Below the pieces are notes generated by a model that saw only the letters and a list, made by a program, of their open reading frames with translations, was not told the DNA's origin and ran no database searches. Shown piece by piece: positions 1 to 6,575 of a stretch of DNA of 11,627 nucleotides. A program made the position numbers and the translations under genes. Source of the stretch: Bacteroidota bacterium (GTDB lineage Bacteria > Bacteroidota > Bacteroidia > B-17B0 > Aurantibacillaceae); contig CANJJP010000017.1 in assembly GCA_947474485.1 (NCBI GenBank), forward strand, positions 1 through 11,627, given 5' to 3'. Positions within the stretch are counted from its first letter, which is position 1; each line of letters starts with the position of its first letter.

Positions 1-22
1 CTTTTTTATTGATTTCTGTTTT

Positions 23-215
23 GAGCTGACCGCTAACATTTTCGCGCTTTATTTCAGTTTGGGTTTTGAAACACTGTCTACCGAAATGCCACTAACAAAG
101 CTAAATGTTTAATGGACTTTTGCAAAGCGAAAATTAACTAATTGTCTACCGCTATTGCAAAAGCCGAGGTCGAATACCCAAATTGGATTTAGGTTTTGTT
201 AGCTATTATTGCGCC
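23..215. repeat. Structured intergenic repeat, copy A
   Basis: This copy lies directly downstream of the phosphatase gene ending at 225. Its ends carry the inverted core GCTAAC (32-37) and GTTAGC (198-203). Inside are nested inverted arms: TTTGGGT (58-64) with ACCCAAA (176-182), and CTTTTGCAA (117-125) with TTGCAAAAG (155-163). It shares with copy B the islands around TTTGAAAC and TCTACCGAAATG and most of the remaining sequence. It also contains a promoter-like pair reading leftwards out of the window (TTTG on the minus strand at 123-126 and TAGCTTTG at 96-103, spaced 19). Positions 1-22 hold nothing I can identify. Confidence 0.8.
96..126 (-). promoter_or_regulatory. Bacteroidota-type promoter inside repeat A
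   Basis: On the minus strand TTTG (126-123), 19 bases, then TAGCTTTG (103-96) match the Bacteroidota housekeeping consensus (-33 TTTG, -7 TAnnTTTG) exactly. The same pair with the same spacing occurs in repeat C, although the spacer bases differ, which suggests the boxes are held by selection. It would drive whatever gene lies to the left of this window. That it is active is inference. Confidence 0.55.
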
Positions 216-224
216 ACACACAGT

Positions 225-1613
225 TTATAATTTAATTCCAATAACACAAACATCGTCAACTTGTTCAAGGTCACCTTTCCAGTCTGAAAAGGCTTTATTT
301 AGGATATCGGCTTTTTGCTTTTGAGATAAATTATTGTTTTTTACCAATAGGTCTGAAAACTGTTTATACTTAAATTTTTTACCTTTTGGTCCGCCAAATT
401 GATCGGCAAATCCATCAGTAAATAAATAAAACGTCGTGTCTGCTTTATATTCAATTTGATGTGTCGTGAATGGTTTAGGATAATCTGATTTCCCTATTGG
501 TTGTTTGTCGGCCTTTATTTCTTTTAATTCATTGTCATGGATATACCATAACGGGTTATTAGCACCACTCCAAAAGATTTTTTGATTTTGCTTGTCGATA
601 CATAGCAGCGAAATGTCCATTCCGTCTTTCACTTCGGTATTGTTTTTTGTAAATGTGTCAATAACTAGCTCTCTTGTTTTGTCGAGTATTTTTCCTGTGT
701 CGGTTACGCCAAACTCATTTACAGTTCTGTTTAATGCGATTGAACAAACTACCGAAACCATTGCTCCTGGAACTCCGTGTCCTGTGCAATCAGCTACGGT
801 AATAAAAAATAAATCTTCAATTTTTTCTGCCCAGTAAAAATCGCCGGCAACAATATCTTTAGGTTTGTATAAAATAAAACTTTCTGGAAAATTTGTTGTA
901 ATAAAATCTGTTGGCGGAAAGATTGCATGTTGTAAGCGCTTAGCGTAATTAATACTGTCCGTAATTTCTTTATGGGCGTTTTCGATAATTATTTTTTGAG
1001 CATCAATAGCAACCTTTTCTGCCAATAATTTGTTTTCGGTTTTTATAATCAATTTGAAATTGTAAAATCCAAACATAATAGTAAGTGATAAATAACCTAT
1101 TAAACTTACAATTCCTTGCATTACACGAAATGATTTTTCAATGTTGATGTAGTATTCAAGCCTATTGTAATTAGCGTATAATGCAACAAAATATGTAAGT
1201 GAAGCAAATAATATTAAAATCCACATTATTAATTTCTCTTTTGCCTCAAATAGATTAAATATTAAAAAAATAATCATCGGTATAAAAAGATAATTAAATC
1301 CCTCTTTACCGTATGCAATGGAATAGTAAGAAACAAAAATTATAGCTACAATACTAAAATTAATTTTTGCAATAAGATATTTCTTTTTAAGATTTAAAAT
1401 TAAGCTGGCTGAAATTAAAACAAAATGAAAAGCAAATACAATAATTAAATGAATATCCTTTTTGTTTCCAAATGATAAAAAAGAAAAAAGATTTGCAAGT
1501 ATAAAGCATAATATTACTATGAAGGTTACATTGCTTAATTTTAATAACCTTTCCTCTCTTGTAGTAAGTTCTGGACTTTTACCGAAATCTATTATTTTAG
1601 AAAGTACATTCAT
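225..1613 (-). CDS. Membrane-bound SpoIIE-family protein phosphatase (six-helix sensor)
   Basis: A 462-residue protein, predicted to dephosphorylate serine/threonine on a signalling partner such as an anti-sigma-factor antagonist; the partner is not visible here. Residues about 29-188 hold six hydrophobic segments (near 29-48, 54-74, 82-100, 107-123, 127-147, 164-188) with short loops, so this is an integral membrane sensor without a signal peptide. A helical linker (about 190-228) ends in SINYAKRLQ, the usual lead-in to this PP2C domain. Catalytic motifs are intact: GDFYW (D258), VADCTGHG (D275), KDGMD (D330, D333), FTDGFADQFGG (D400) and EQVDD (D453, D454), so it should bind metal and be active. 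The catalytic half is nearly the same as that of the gene at 1856-4111, while the N-terminus is unrelated. The ATG at 1613 is 41 bases after repeat B, whose internal promoter-like boxes may drive it. Repeat A begins 9 bases past the stop. Confidence 0.93.
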   Translation of the reverse strand: MNVLSKIIDFGKSPELTTREERLLKLSNVTFIVILCFILANLFSFLSFGNKKDIHLIIVFAFHFVLISASLILNLKKKYLIAKINFSIVAIIFVSYYSIAYGKEGFNYLFIPMIIFLIFNLFEAKEKLIMWILILFASLTYFVALYANYNRLEYYINIEKSFRVMQGIVSLIGYLSLTIMFGFYNFKLIIKTENKLLAEKVAIDAQKIIIENAHKEITDSINYAKRLQHAIFPPTDFITTNFPESFILYKPKDIVAGDFYWAEKIEDLFFITVADCTGHGVPGAMVSVVCSIALNRTVNEFGVTDTGKILDKTRELVIDTFTKNNTEVKDGMDISLLCIDKQNQKIFWSGANNPLWYIHDNELKEIKADKQPIGKSDYPKPFTTHQIEYKADTTFYLFTDGFADQFGGPKGKKFKYKQFSDLLVKNNNLSQKQKADILNKAFSDWKGDLEQVDDVCVIGIKL

Positions 1614-1653
1614 TATAACCTTATTAATTTGATGAATAGTTGCGAGTTTTTTT

Positions 1654-1846
1654 GCGCATTGTAGCTAACGTTTTGGAGCTAAATTTTAGTTTGGGCTTTG
1701 AAACTTTGTCTACCGAAATGTTAGTTTAAAGATAAATGTTTAATAGACTTTTGCAAAGCAAAAATTAAATAATTGTCTACCGCTTTTGCAAAAGCTGAAG
1801 CCGAATGCCCAAATAGAATAAACCTTGTGTTAGCTACTAGTGCGCC
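1654..1846. repeat. Structured intergenic repeat, copy B
   Basis: It lies between two phosphatase genes. The ends form a long imperfect inverted repeat, GCGCATTGTAGCTAAC (1654-1669) with GTTAGCTACTAGTGCGC (1829-1845), mismatched only by a small indel. Nested arms are TTTGGGC (1690-1696) with GCCCAAA (1807-1813), and CTTTTGCAA (1748-1756) with TTGCAAAAG (1786-1794); GCTTTTGCAAAAGC at 1782-1795 is itself a perfect palindrome. Compared with copy A, the TTTGGG-T/A-CCCAAA pair has become C/G, a compensated change. The left part, CGTTTTGGAGCT followed by GGGCTTTGAAAC, is shared with copies D and E. The copy starts 10 bases past the stop of the upstream gene. Confidence 0.85.
1727..1757 (-). promoter_or_regulatory. 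Promoter-like boxes inside repeat B, toward the gene at 225-1613
   Basis: On the minus strand TTTG (1757-1754), 19 bases, then TATCTTTA (1734-1727). This is one mismatch (final A for G) from the Bacteroidota -7 consensus and sits in the same place as the exact matches in copies A and C. A start near 1720 would give a leader of roughly 105 bases. There is no better match in the 40 bases between repeat B and the start codon. Activity is inferred. Confidence 0.35.
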
Positions 1847-1855
1847 TCACACAGT

Positions 1856-4111
1856 TTAAATTTTAATGCCAATGACACAAACGTCATCAACTTGTTCAAG
1901 GTCACCTTTCCAGTCTAAGAAAGACTTGTTAATGATGTCGGCCTGTTGGCTTTGAGATAAATTATTATTTTTTATTAGAAGGTCCGAAAACTGTTTGTAT
2001 TTAAATTTCTTACCATTAGGTCCGCCGAATTGGTCGGCAAAGCCATCAGTAAATAAATAAAACGAAGTGTCTTCTTTATATTCTATTTGGTGTGTTGTAA
2101 ATGGTTTTGAATAGTCTGTTTTCCCTATTGGTTGCTTGTCTGCTTTAATTTCTTTTAATTCATCTGCTTGAATATACCATAAGGGATTATTAGCACCACT
2201 CCAAAAGATGTTTTTATTTTTAATGTCGATACATAAAAGCGAAATATCCATGCCGTCTTTCACTTCACTTGCACTTTTCTCAAAGGTTTCAATAACCAAA
2301 TCCCTTGTTTTGTCTAATATTTTTCCAGTTTCAGTAAGTTTGAATTCTTTTATAGCTCTATTTAAAGCATTTGAGCATACAACCGAAACCATTGCGCCAG
2401 GAACACCATGACCTGTGCTGTCGGCGGCGGCAATAAAAAACAAGTCATTTACTTTTTCAGCCCAATAAAAGTCACCTGCAACAATATCTTTAGGTTGATA
2501 ATAGATGAAATTTTGTGCTAAATGCTTATTTACAAATTCTTGTGATGGTAAAATCGCCTCTTGCAATCGTTTGGCGTAACTTATTGAATCAACAATTTCT
2601 TTTTGCTTTTCTTCAACAAGATGTTTTTGATCTTCGACAACGATCTTTTGCTGGTCAATTAGTTTACGTAATTTTCTTTGGCGTAAGAAAGCAAAAATTG
2701 AACCTATTGTAATAATTACAATAATTGAAATAATTCCGTACAAATACTTCTTTTGTTTCTGCTCTTGATTTATCAAAAGAGACTTCTCATTTATTTCTTT
2801 TTCTTTTAATTTTTTGTCAAGTTCTTGTTTTTCAAGCGAGGATTGCTGTTTTTCAAGAAGACTATTTTTTAACGCAATGTCGTTTTCAGATTTAATTAAT
2901 GCAAGTTCTTTTAGTTTTTTCTCCATTTGAATCTCATTAATACTTTTTTCTTGAGATATTTGACCGATTAATAATTCAGAAGCCTTTTTTATTGCTTTCG
3001 CAAAATCTTCATCCCATTTTAATTTTTGTGTTAAATGGTCAAAAATTAATTTATTTACAGGAAATTCTCTGTTTAGCTTTTCAATTCTCTCGTCCAAAAT
3101 ATTTTCTAATTCAATGTCAATATTTATTACCTGTCCCTTTTTCTTATCTTCTGGAATCCCCCTGAGATCAATCAGAAATTTATTTCTTGGAGTTGTTTGT
3201 TTACTTTGCTCATCATAAATTAGCAATTCGTATAAATCCCCAAATTTTGTTAGTAAAGTGTACTTTAGGGAGGTTCCCGCGTAAGAATCACTAACATCGG
3301 AATTATTAGTAAGATTAATTAATTCCACACCATAGCTTGGATACTTTGATTTTGAATTTTTGTTAATTATGTTTCCAGTAATTACGCAGAGATTTTTATC
3401 TTTTAGATAATAACTACTTTTTTTATTTTCGTTTCCAACAACTGAAATTGTTTCAAGATTTGGATCAGTAATCGATTCAGGATTATAGATTACAGGCGGC
3501 GAACCAGCTTGATGGAATATTATAATTGTTATGCTGTCACCATATTTGAAATAATTAGGGTTAAAATCCATTTCAAAGACGTTACCATTAATCTCCCAAG
3601 TTGTTATATAACCATTAAGTTGGGTTTCCATTATGCTAAAACCGACTCCATTAACACTAAATGGATTTGAAACTAAAAGGCTTCTGCCATAATTCTTGCC
3701 TTTTAAAACTGTTTTGACAATTCTTTTATCAAAATTTAGTTTTAGTCGGCTAATTAATTCCTTTTCGGGCTTATTATTCTCTGAAAGATTAGATAAATTG
3801 AAATCTTTAATTATTTTGTCATATGTTATGGAGGATTCTTCGAATCTGATTTCTTTAAGTTTAGAATATGCGCTGTCGTTATTCCCTATTTTATTCCAGG
3901 AATATGCCAATCTAAAAAGAGATGTAGAGGAAGGTCGACCCTTATTTATTTTAAAAGCTTGATTATATCGAAACGTTGCTTCCTTAAATTGATTTAATTC
4001 GAAAAGTGAATCTGCAGTGAATAATTTTTTTTCATAAGCGTCTTTCTGCGAAAGGCATATGAAAGGCAGAAATGTTATAAATAAAATAATATTAATTCGA
4101 ATGTTGTTCAT
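1856..4111 (-). CDS. Secreted-start, membrane-anchored SpoIIE-family phosphatase with beta-rich sensor
   Basis: A 751-residue protein starting at the ATG at 4111. The frame is open to an ATG at 4183, but the extra 24 codons are repeat C, and the residues after 4111 (MNNIRINIILFITFLPFICLSQ) form a clear signal peptide. Then follow a short TPR-like helical stretch (about 25-95), a beta-rich region (about 140-335; a periplasmic ligand- or wall-sensing domain is my guess), a charged coiled coil (about 380-455), one membrane helix (about 456-476), a short coiled linker, and a cytoplasmic PP2C domain. Catalytic residues are present: GDFYW (D547), ADSTGHG (D564), KDGMD (D619, D622), FTDGFADQFGG (D689) and EQVDD (D742, D743). 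The C-terminal half closely matches the gene at 225-1613. The protein probably converts a periplasmic signal into dephosphorylation of an unknown partner. Repeat C with an exact promoter match lies just upstream; repeat B follows 10 bases after the stop. Confidence 0.92.
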   Translation of the reverse strand: MNNIRINIILFITFLPFICLSQKDAYEKKLFTADSLFELNQFKEATFRYNQAFKINKGRPSSTSLFRLAYSWNKIGNNDSAYSKLKEIRFEESSITYDKIIKDFNLSNLSENNKPEKELISRLKLNFDKRIVKTVLKGKNYGRSLLVSNPFSVNGVGFSIMETQLNGYITTWEINGNVFEMDFNPNYFKYGDSITIIIFHQAGSPPVIYNPESITDPNLETISVVGNENKKSSYYLKDKNLCVITGNIINKNSKSKYPSYGVELINLTNNSDVSDSYAGTSLKYTLLTKFGDLYELLIYDEQSKQTTPRNKFLIDLRGIPEDKKKGQVINIDIELENILDERIEKLNREFPVNKLIFDHLTQKLKWDEDFAKAIKKASELLIGQISQEKSINEIQMEKKLKELALIKSENDIALKNSLLEKQQSSLEKQELDKKLKEKEINEKSLLINQEQKQKKYLYGIISIIVIITIGSIFAFLRQRKLRKLIDQQKIVVEDQKHLVEEKQKEIVDSISYAKRLQEAILPSQEFVNKHLAQNFIYYQPKDIVAGDFYWAEKVNDLFFIAAADSTGHGVPGAMVSVVCSNALNRAIKEFKLTETGKILDKTRDLVIETFEKSASEVKDGMDISLLCIDIKNKNIFWSGANNPLWYIQADELKEIKADKQPIGKTDYSKPFTTHQIEYKEDTSFYLFTDGFADQFGGPNGKKFKYKQFSDLLIKNNNLSQSQQADIINKSFLDWKGDLEQVDDVCVIGIKI

Positions 4112-4124
4112 ATTTATTAGTCTT

Positions 4125-4333
4125 GGCGCATTGTAGCTAACGGAACGCGTGCTTGCATCAGTGCGGAAATTGAAACCGTTCAATGCCGAAATGCTAATAA
4201 CAAAGCTAACTGCTTTTTAGCCATTTGCAAAGAAAAAATAAATGACTTTCCGCCATCAGGCGGGCAAAATTTGCAAATGCCTTATACCTCCGCCCGCATT
4301 GTGCAATTGCACGGGGTTATTACCAGCAATGGC
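4125..4333. repeat. Structured intergenic repeat, copy C
   Basis: The ends are GGCGCATTGTAGCTAAC (4125-4141) and GTTATTACCAGCAATGGC (4316-4333), an imperfect inverted repeat with a TAAC/GTTA core. Nested arms are GTGCGGAAATTG (4161-4172) with CAATTGCAC (4304-4312, allowing a 3-base bulge), CATTTGCAAA (4222-4231) with TTTGCAAATG (4270-4279), and a terminal hairpin CCGCC-ATCA-GGCGG (4250-4263). It keeps the family islands TTGAAACC, GCCGAAATGC and AACAAAGCTAA while the stem sequences differ from A and B. It ends 13 bases before the start codon at 4111 and is notably richer in G+C than the flanking genes. Confidence 0.78.
4201..4231 (-). promoter_or_regulatory. Bacteroidota-type promoter inside repeat C, driving the gene at 1856-4111
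   Basis: On the minus strand TTTG (4231-4228), 19 bases, then TAGCTTTG (4208-4201): an exact fit to -33 TTTG and -7 TAnnTTTG. Transcription would begin near 4194, giving a leader of about 80 bases to the ATG at 4111. The -33 box forms part of an inner stem arm of the repeat, so folding and promoter function could interfere with each other. Activity is inferred from consensus only. Confidence 0.6.
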
Positions 4334-4359
4334 TACACAGTTGCAGTCCTGGTTACGAG

Positions 4360-4397
4360 CTGCCGGAATTTGGGAGGGCATGTGTTTCGGCCGGCAG
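4360..4397. repeat. Small inverted repeat in the C-D spacer
   Basis: CTGCCGG (4360-4366) and CCGGCAG (4391-4397) are perfect inverted arms around a 24-base loop. The spacer between repeats C and D (4334-4524) has no convincing gene; its short frames lack recognisable protein features. Just before this hairpin is GTTACGAGCTGCC (4352-4364), which resembles the right end of repeat E (GTTACCTGATGCC), so this may be the remnant of another repeat copy. Confidence 0.45.
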
Positions 4398-4524
4398 TAT
4401 TGGTTGATACGTCTAGTGAGAAGGGCAGGGAGTTGCGGAAATTAATTATTTATTACTGTATTTTAGCAGCTAGTTTTATTTCCGAAAAATAAAAAATTAA
4501 TTTAAGTGCGTTGGAGAGTTTGGG

Positions 4525-4732
4525 GCCATTGTTGGTTATAACGTTTTGGAGCTTTGCGTTCGGCGGGCTTTGAAACACTCTGCTCTCTACCCGCACAATG
4601 TTTATTAGTTGCCGAAATACTGTACTCTTTTTTGCCTACATAAATATAATGACTTTCCCTATAGGGACAACTTGTAGGCAAAAAACTTATACTAATGCTA
4701 GCATTTTTTTTAGGTACTGTTATAGCCAGTGC
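4525..4732. repeat. Structured intergenic repeat, copy D
   Basis: The ends are GCCATTGTTGGTTATAAC (4525-4542) and GTTATAGCCAGTGC (4719-4732). An inner stem TTTTTTGCCTACA (4628-4640) with TGTAGGCAAAAAA (4673-4685) is perfect over 13 bases and encloses TCCCTATAGGGA (4656-4667), a perfect palindrome. From 4542 to 4632 it is identical to copy E (8384 onwards) except for one base, so these two separated recently. Its outer arm GCTTTGCGTTCGGCGGGC lacks the matching right arm that copy E has, so D is probably decayed or chimeric on that side. Confidence 0.85.
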
Positions 4733-4779
4733 TTTGTTTCGTGTTTTCAGTTGTCGTCATTTCTCTGTCGTGCGTTGGC

Positions 4780-4845
4780 TTTGCAAGCTTATTTAAAAAC
4801 TTTGGTTGTGTGATGGCTTGTGCGGTTTTTAAATGTGCTTGCAAA
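4780..4845. repeat. Long hairpin after the toxin gene (hairpin F)
   Basis: The left arms TTTGCAAGC (4780-4788) and ATTTAAAAAC (4791-4800) pair with GTTTTTAAAT (4825-4834) and GCTTGCAAA (4837-4845). This gives a 19-bp stem interrupted by one 2x2 internal loop, with a 24-base apical loop. A 10-base direct repeat TGCGTTGGCT flanks it at 4771-4780 and 4847-4856, the right copy overlapping the toxin stop codon by two bases. It could end transcription in both directions or be a small mobile element with a target duplication. It lacks a tidy U-run at the stem base. Confidence 0.7.
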
Positions 4846-4854
4846 ATGCGTTGG

Positions 4855-5856
4855 CTATTTTATTTCGTTCACTCTTTTTTGCAGTTCCTCAATTCGTTTT
4901 ATTAAAGCGTCAAAACTTAATGGTTCTCCGTAAATCATATTCTTCGCCATTGTCTGGTAGTCCTTTTCCCATTCTTTGATAATTTCTCTGGGCGGAATAA
5001 TTTTTATTTTACTCGGAATATGATTTGAATAATCAAGTCCACGAAGCGCATTGAATTTTTCTCTGTGCGTTACAATGCCTTTGTATAGTAAACTGTCTTT
5101 GATGGCAGATTTACCGTGCTCAGTATCCATTAATTTTTCTAAATCGTAAAGGTGTCTTGATAACCTGTCGATGCGGATTTTTGCAGTTTCCTGTGAGAAT
5201 TCTTCGTGCAATAAAAATATTTTTTCTAAAAATGTTCTCTGCGGTAAAACTGTCGAAATATTGAATGGCTCGGTTTTAAATGCTTGGTCGGGAAACACAG
5301 AAGTAAGTATTGAATTAATTTCTCTGTGCGCACTTGGTTCCATTAAAGAACGTGAACTAACTTCTATTAAAACTCTTTGTGGCAAATAGTCCGACTTATC
5401 AAAAACGGAATTGTAATGGATTTCAATTATCTGTGGGTCTTTGTCCGAATCATTTACTGGTTGAGCAATTAATTTACAATCACCGATAGCCTTCCATTCG
5501 GTAAATTTATTTGTTAAATCCGCTAAAAATATGGTTGAGATAAATTCACAAGATTGTTTTCTTAAATTTTTGATTTGATTCTTACTGATGTGTTCGTTAA
5601 AGCCAAAGAATTTTTTATCAATAGCTAAATCAATGTCTTCCGAAAACCGCTCTATTAAATCCCAACCTTTACTTAATGAAGTTCCGCCTTTGAAAACAAT
5701 ATGAGGCGAATATTTAAAATCAAAAGAAGCTTTTAACGCCAAAGTTACCCACCAGTCTTTTTCAATAGCAATTGCAGGTAATCCCGAAGTATTACTTGCC
5801 TGATTTAGAATTTCAATTCTTCTTTCTTTAGATAATTTTAACCACTCTGTATTCAT
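4855..5856 (-). CDS. AbiEii/AbiGii-family nucleotidyltransferase toxin
   Basis: A 333-residue protein of the AbiEii/AbiGii nucleotidyltransferase family, the toxin of type IV AbiE toxin-antitoxin and phage-abortive systems. The fold is seen in EKDWW (32-36), the nucleotide-binding KGGTSLSK (56-63) and the catalytic acidic motif SEDIDL (72-77, D74 and D76), followed by a helical C-terminal half with charged repeats. Known relatives transfer nucleotides to tRNA or other targets; the substrate of this one is not deducible. The length is typical and no key residue is missing. It is translated 4 bases after the antitoxin stop, so the two genes form one operon with antitoxin first. The ATG at 5856 is the first after that stop and precedes the family's usual N-terminus. 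Hairpin F follows the stop. Confidence 0.93.
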   Translation of the reverse strand: MNTEWLKLSKERRIEILNQASNTSGLPAIAIEKDWWVTLALKASFDFKYSPHIVFKGGTSLSKGWDLIERFSEDIDLAIDKKFFGFNEHISKNQIKNLRKQSCEFISTIFLADLTNKFTEWKAIGDCKLIAQPVNDSDKDPQIIEIHYNSVFDKSDYLPQRVLIEVSSRSLMEPSAHREINSILTSVFPDQAFKTEPFNISTVLPQRTFLEKIFLLHEEFSQETAKIRIDRLSRHLYDLEKLMDTEHGKSAIKDSLLYKGIVTHREKFNALRGLDYSNHIPSKIKIIPPREIIKEWEKDYQTMAKNMIYGEPLSFDALIKRIEELQKRVNEIK

Positions 5857-5860
5857 ATCA

Positions 5861-6460
5861 CTATGCTACATTCATTAATATTTTATTTATCCAAGCCGGT
5901 GCAAGTTTAGCATCGTGTAAGATATTTTCTTTTTTTTCTTTTCTCAAAATAGTCTGTAATTTTTTCAAGCTCTCATCTTCCAATTTATTTTGACCAATGC
6001 TTTTCAATGCTTGAATTACCAAACTGCTTATTTCTCCCTTAGCTAATAGATTTTTTGGGCTTGTTTTTTTAAATGTGATTGTTCGCTTTCCAATCTTAAT
6101 ACTTCTTGCCGCTCCATCTGTCAAGAAAACCGCCTTTAAAGGAATTTGAGTTGATAAACCTAATTTGTTTAATGCCTGAACACCTGTCGGAATTATTCTT
6201 GCCCTATCTCGTTTGGCAATGGCAATGGCTATTTCTTCTGCGGATGGGTATAATACGCCCAAATCTTTGTCAGTTTTGGGGTATAGATAAATACCGTGAG
6301 CCAAGCGCACCAGCAACCTCTTCCCTTCAAGTCTGAATAGGGCTTTTTTCACGCTTTCAGGATTACCAAAGTCTAAAAAATCATCAACAAAGAGAATACT
6401 TCCTTTTTGCAGTTTCTTTAGTTTTTTAGCAATGCTATTTTCTACAATAGGTCTTTCCAT
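5861..6460 (-). CDS. DUF6088/AbiEi-like antitoxin and autoregulator
   Basis: A 199-residue protein of the DUF6088 family, the usual partner of AbiEii toxins in Bacteroidota. Residues about 1-60 form a winged-helix-like DNA-binding region (KKLKKLQKGSILFVDDFLDF, then a helix containing ESVKKALFRLEGKRLLVRLAHGIY by position, split here across two helices and a wing). The remainder, with the conserved stretch around ARIIPTGVQALNKLGL (about 86-101), is the domain associated with neutralising the toxin. Antitoxins of this group generally repress their own promoter. Here an 8-bp inverted repeat overlaps the predicted -7 box directly upstream, which fits. The ATG at 6460 follows a leader of only about 10 bases from the predicted start site. 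The TAG stop at 5861-5863 is 4 bases from the toxin ATG. Confidence 0.88.
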   Translation of the reverse strand: MERPIVENSIAKKLKKLQKGSILFVDDFLDFGNPESVKKALFRLEGKRLLVRLAHGIYLYPKTDKDLGVLYPSAEEIAIAIAKRDRARIIPTGVQALNKLGLSTQIPLKAVFLTDGAARSIKIGKRTITFKKTSPKNLLAKGEISSLVIQALKSIGQNKLEDESLKKLQTILRKEKKENILHDAKLAPAWINKILMNVA

Positions 6461-6471
6461 TGGTTTAATTT

Positions 6472-6500
6472 CGTCCCAAATATAGTAAATAATTGGGACG
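6472..6500 (-). promoter_or_regulatory. Operator and promoter of the AbiE-type operon
   Basis: CGTCCCAA (6472-6479) and TTGGGACG (6493-6500) are perfect inverted arms 13 bases apart. On the minus strand, TATATTTG (6484-6477) matches the Bacteroidota -7 consensus TAnnTTTG and overlaps the proximal arm; no clear -33 TTTG is present, as often with regulated promoters. The start codon at 6460 is about 17 bases from the box. The layout suggests that binding by the antitoxin would block the polymerase. Known AbiE antitoxins bind inverted repeats in this way. Confidence 0.65.
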
Positions 6501-6575
6501 AGTTTGCAGAATGATTACTTTTAATGGTATTTTAGAGATCGTTCGTTTTGTTTTTAAAGACATTTTGTTGCTATA

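Noticed and set aside
592..837. Plus-strand frames antisense to the phosphatase catalytic domains (also 2208-2411, 9091-9324)
   Set aside because: They are mirror frames of conserved PP2C motifs and recur because the sense genes are related.
4112..4183. Upstream in-frame ATG at 4183 for the phosphatase gene
   Set aside because: The added 24 codons are sequence of repeat C, and a clean signal peptide begins at the ATG at 4111.
4242..4492. Two overlapping plus-strand frames of 67 and 73 codons
   Set aside because: They cross stems of repeat C and the small inverted repeat, show no domain or signal, and run against all neighbouring genes.
4598..4813. Plus-strand frame of 71 codons
   Set aside because: It is a translation through repeat D and hairpin F; the same stretch in copy E is not kept as coding.
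6461..6575. Ends of an insertion sequence between transposase and antitoxin
   Set aside because: I looked for terminal inverted repeats matching sequence right of 8384 and found none; with the 5' end of the transposase lost, the partner end is probably absent.
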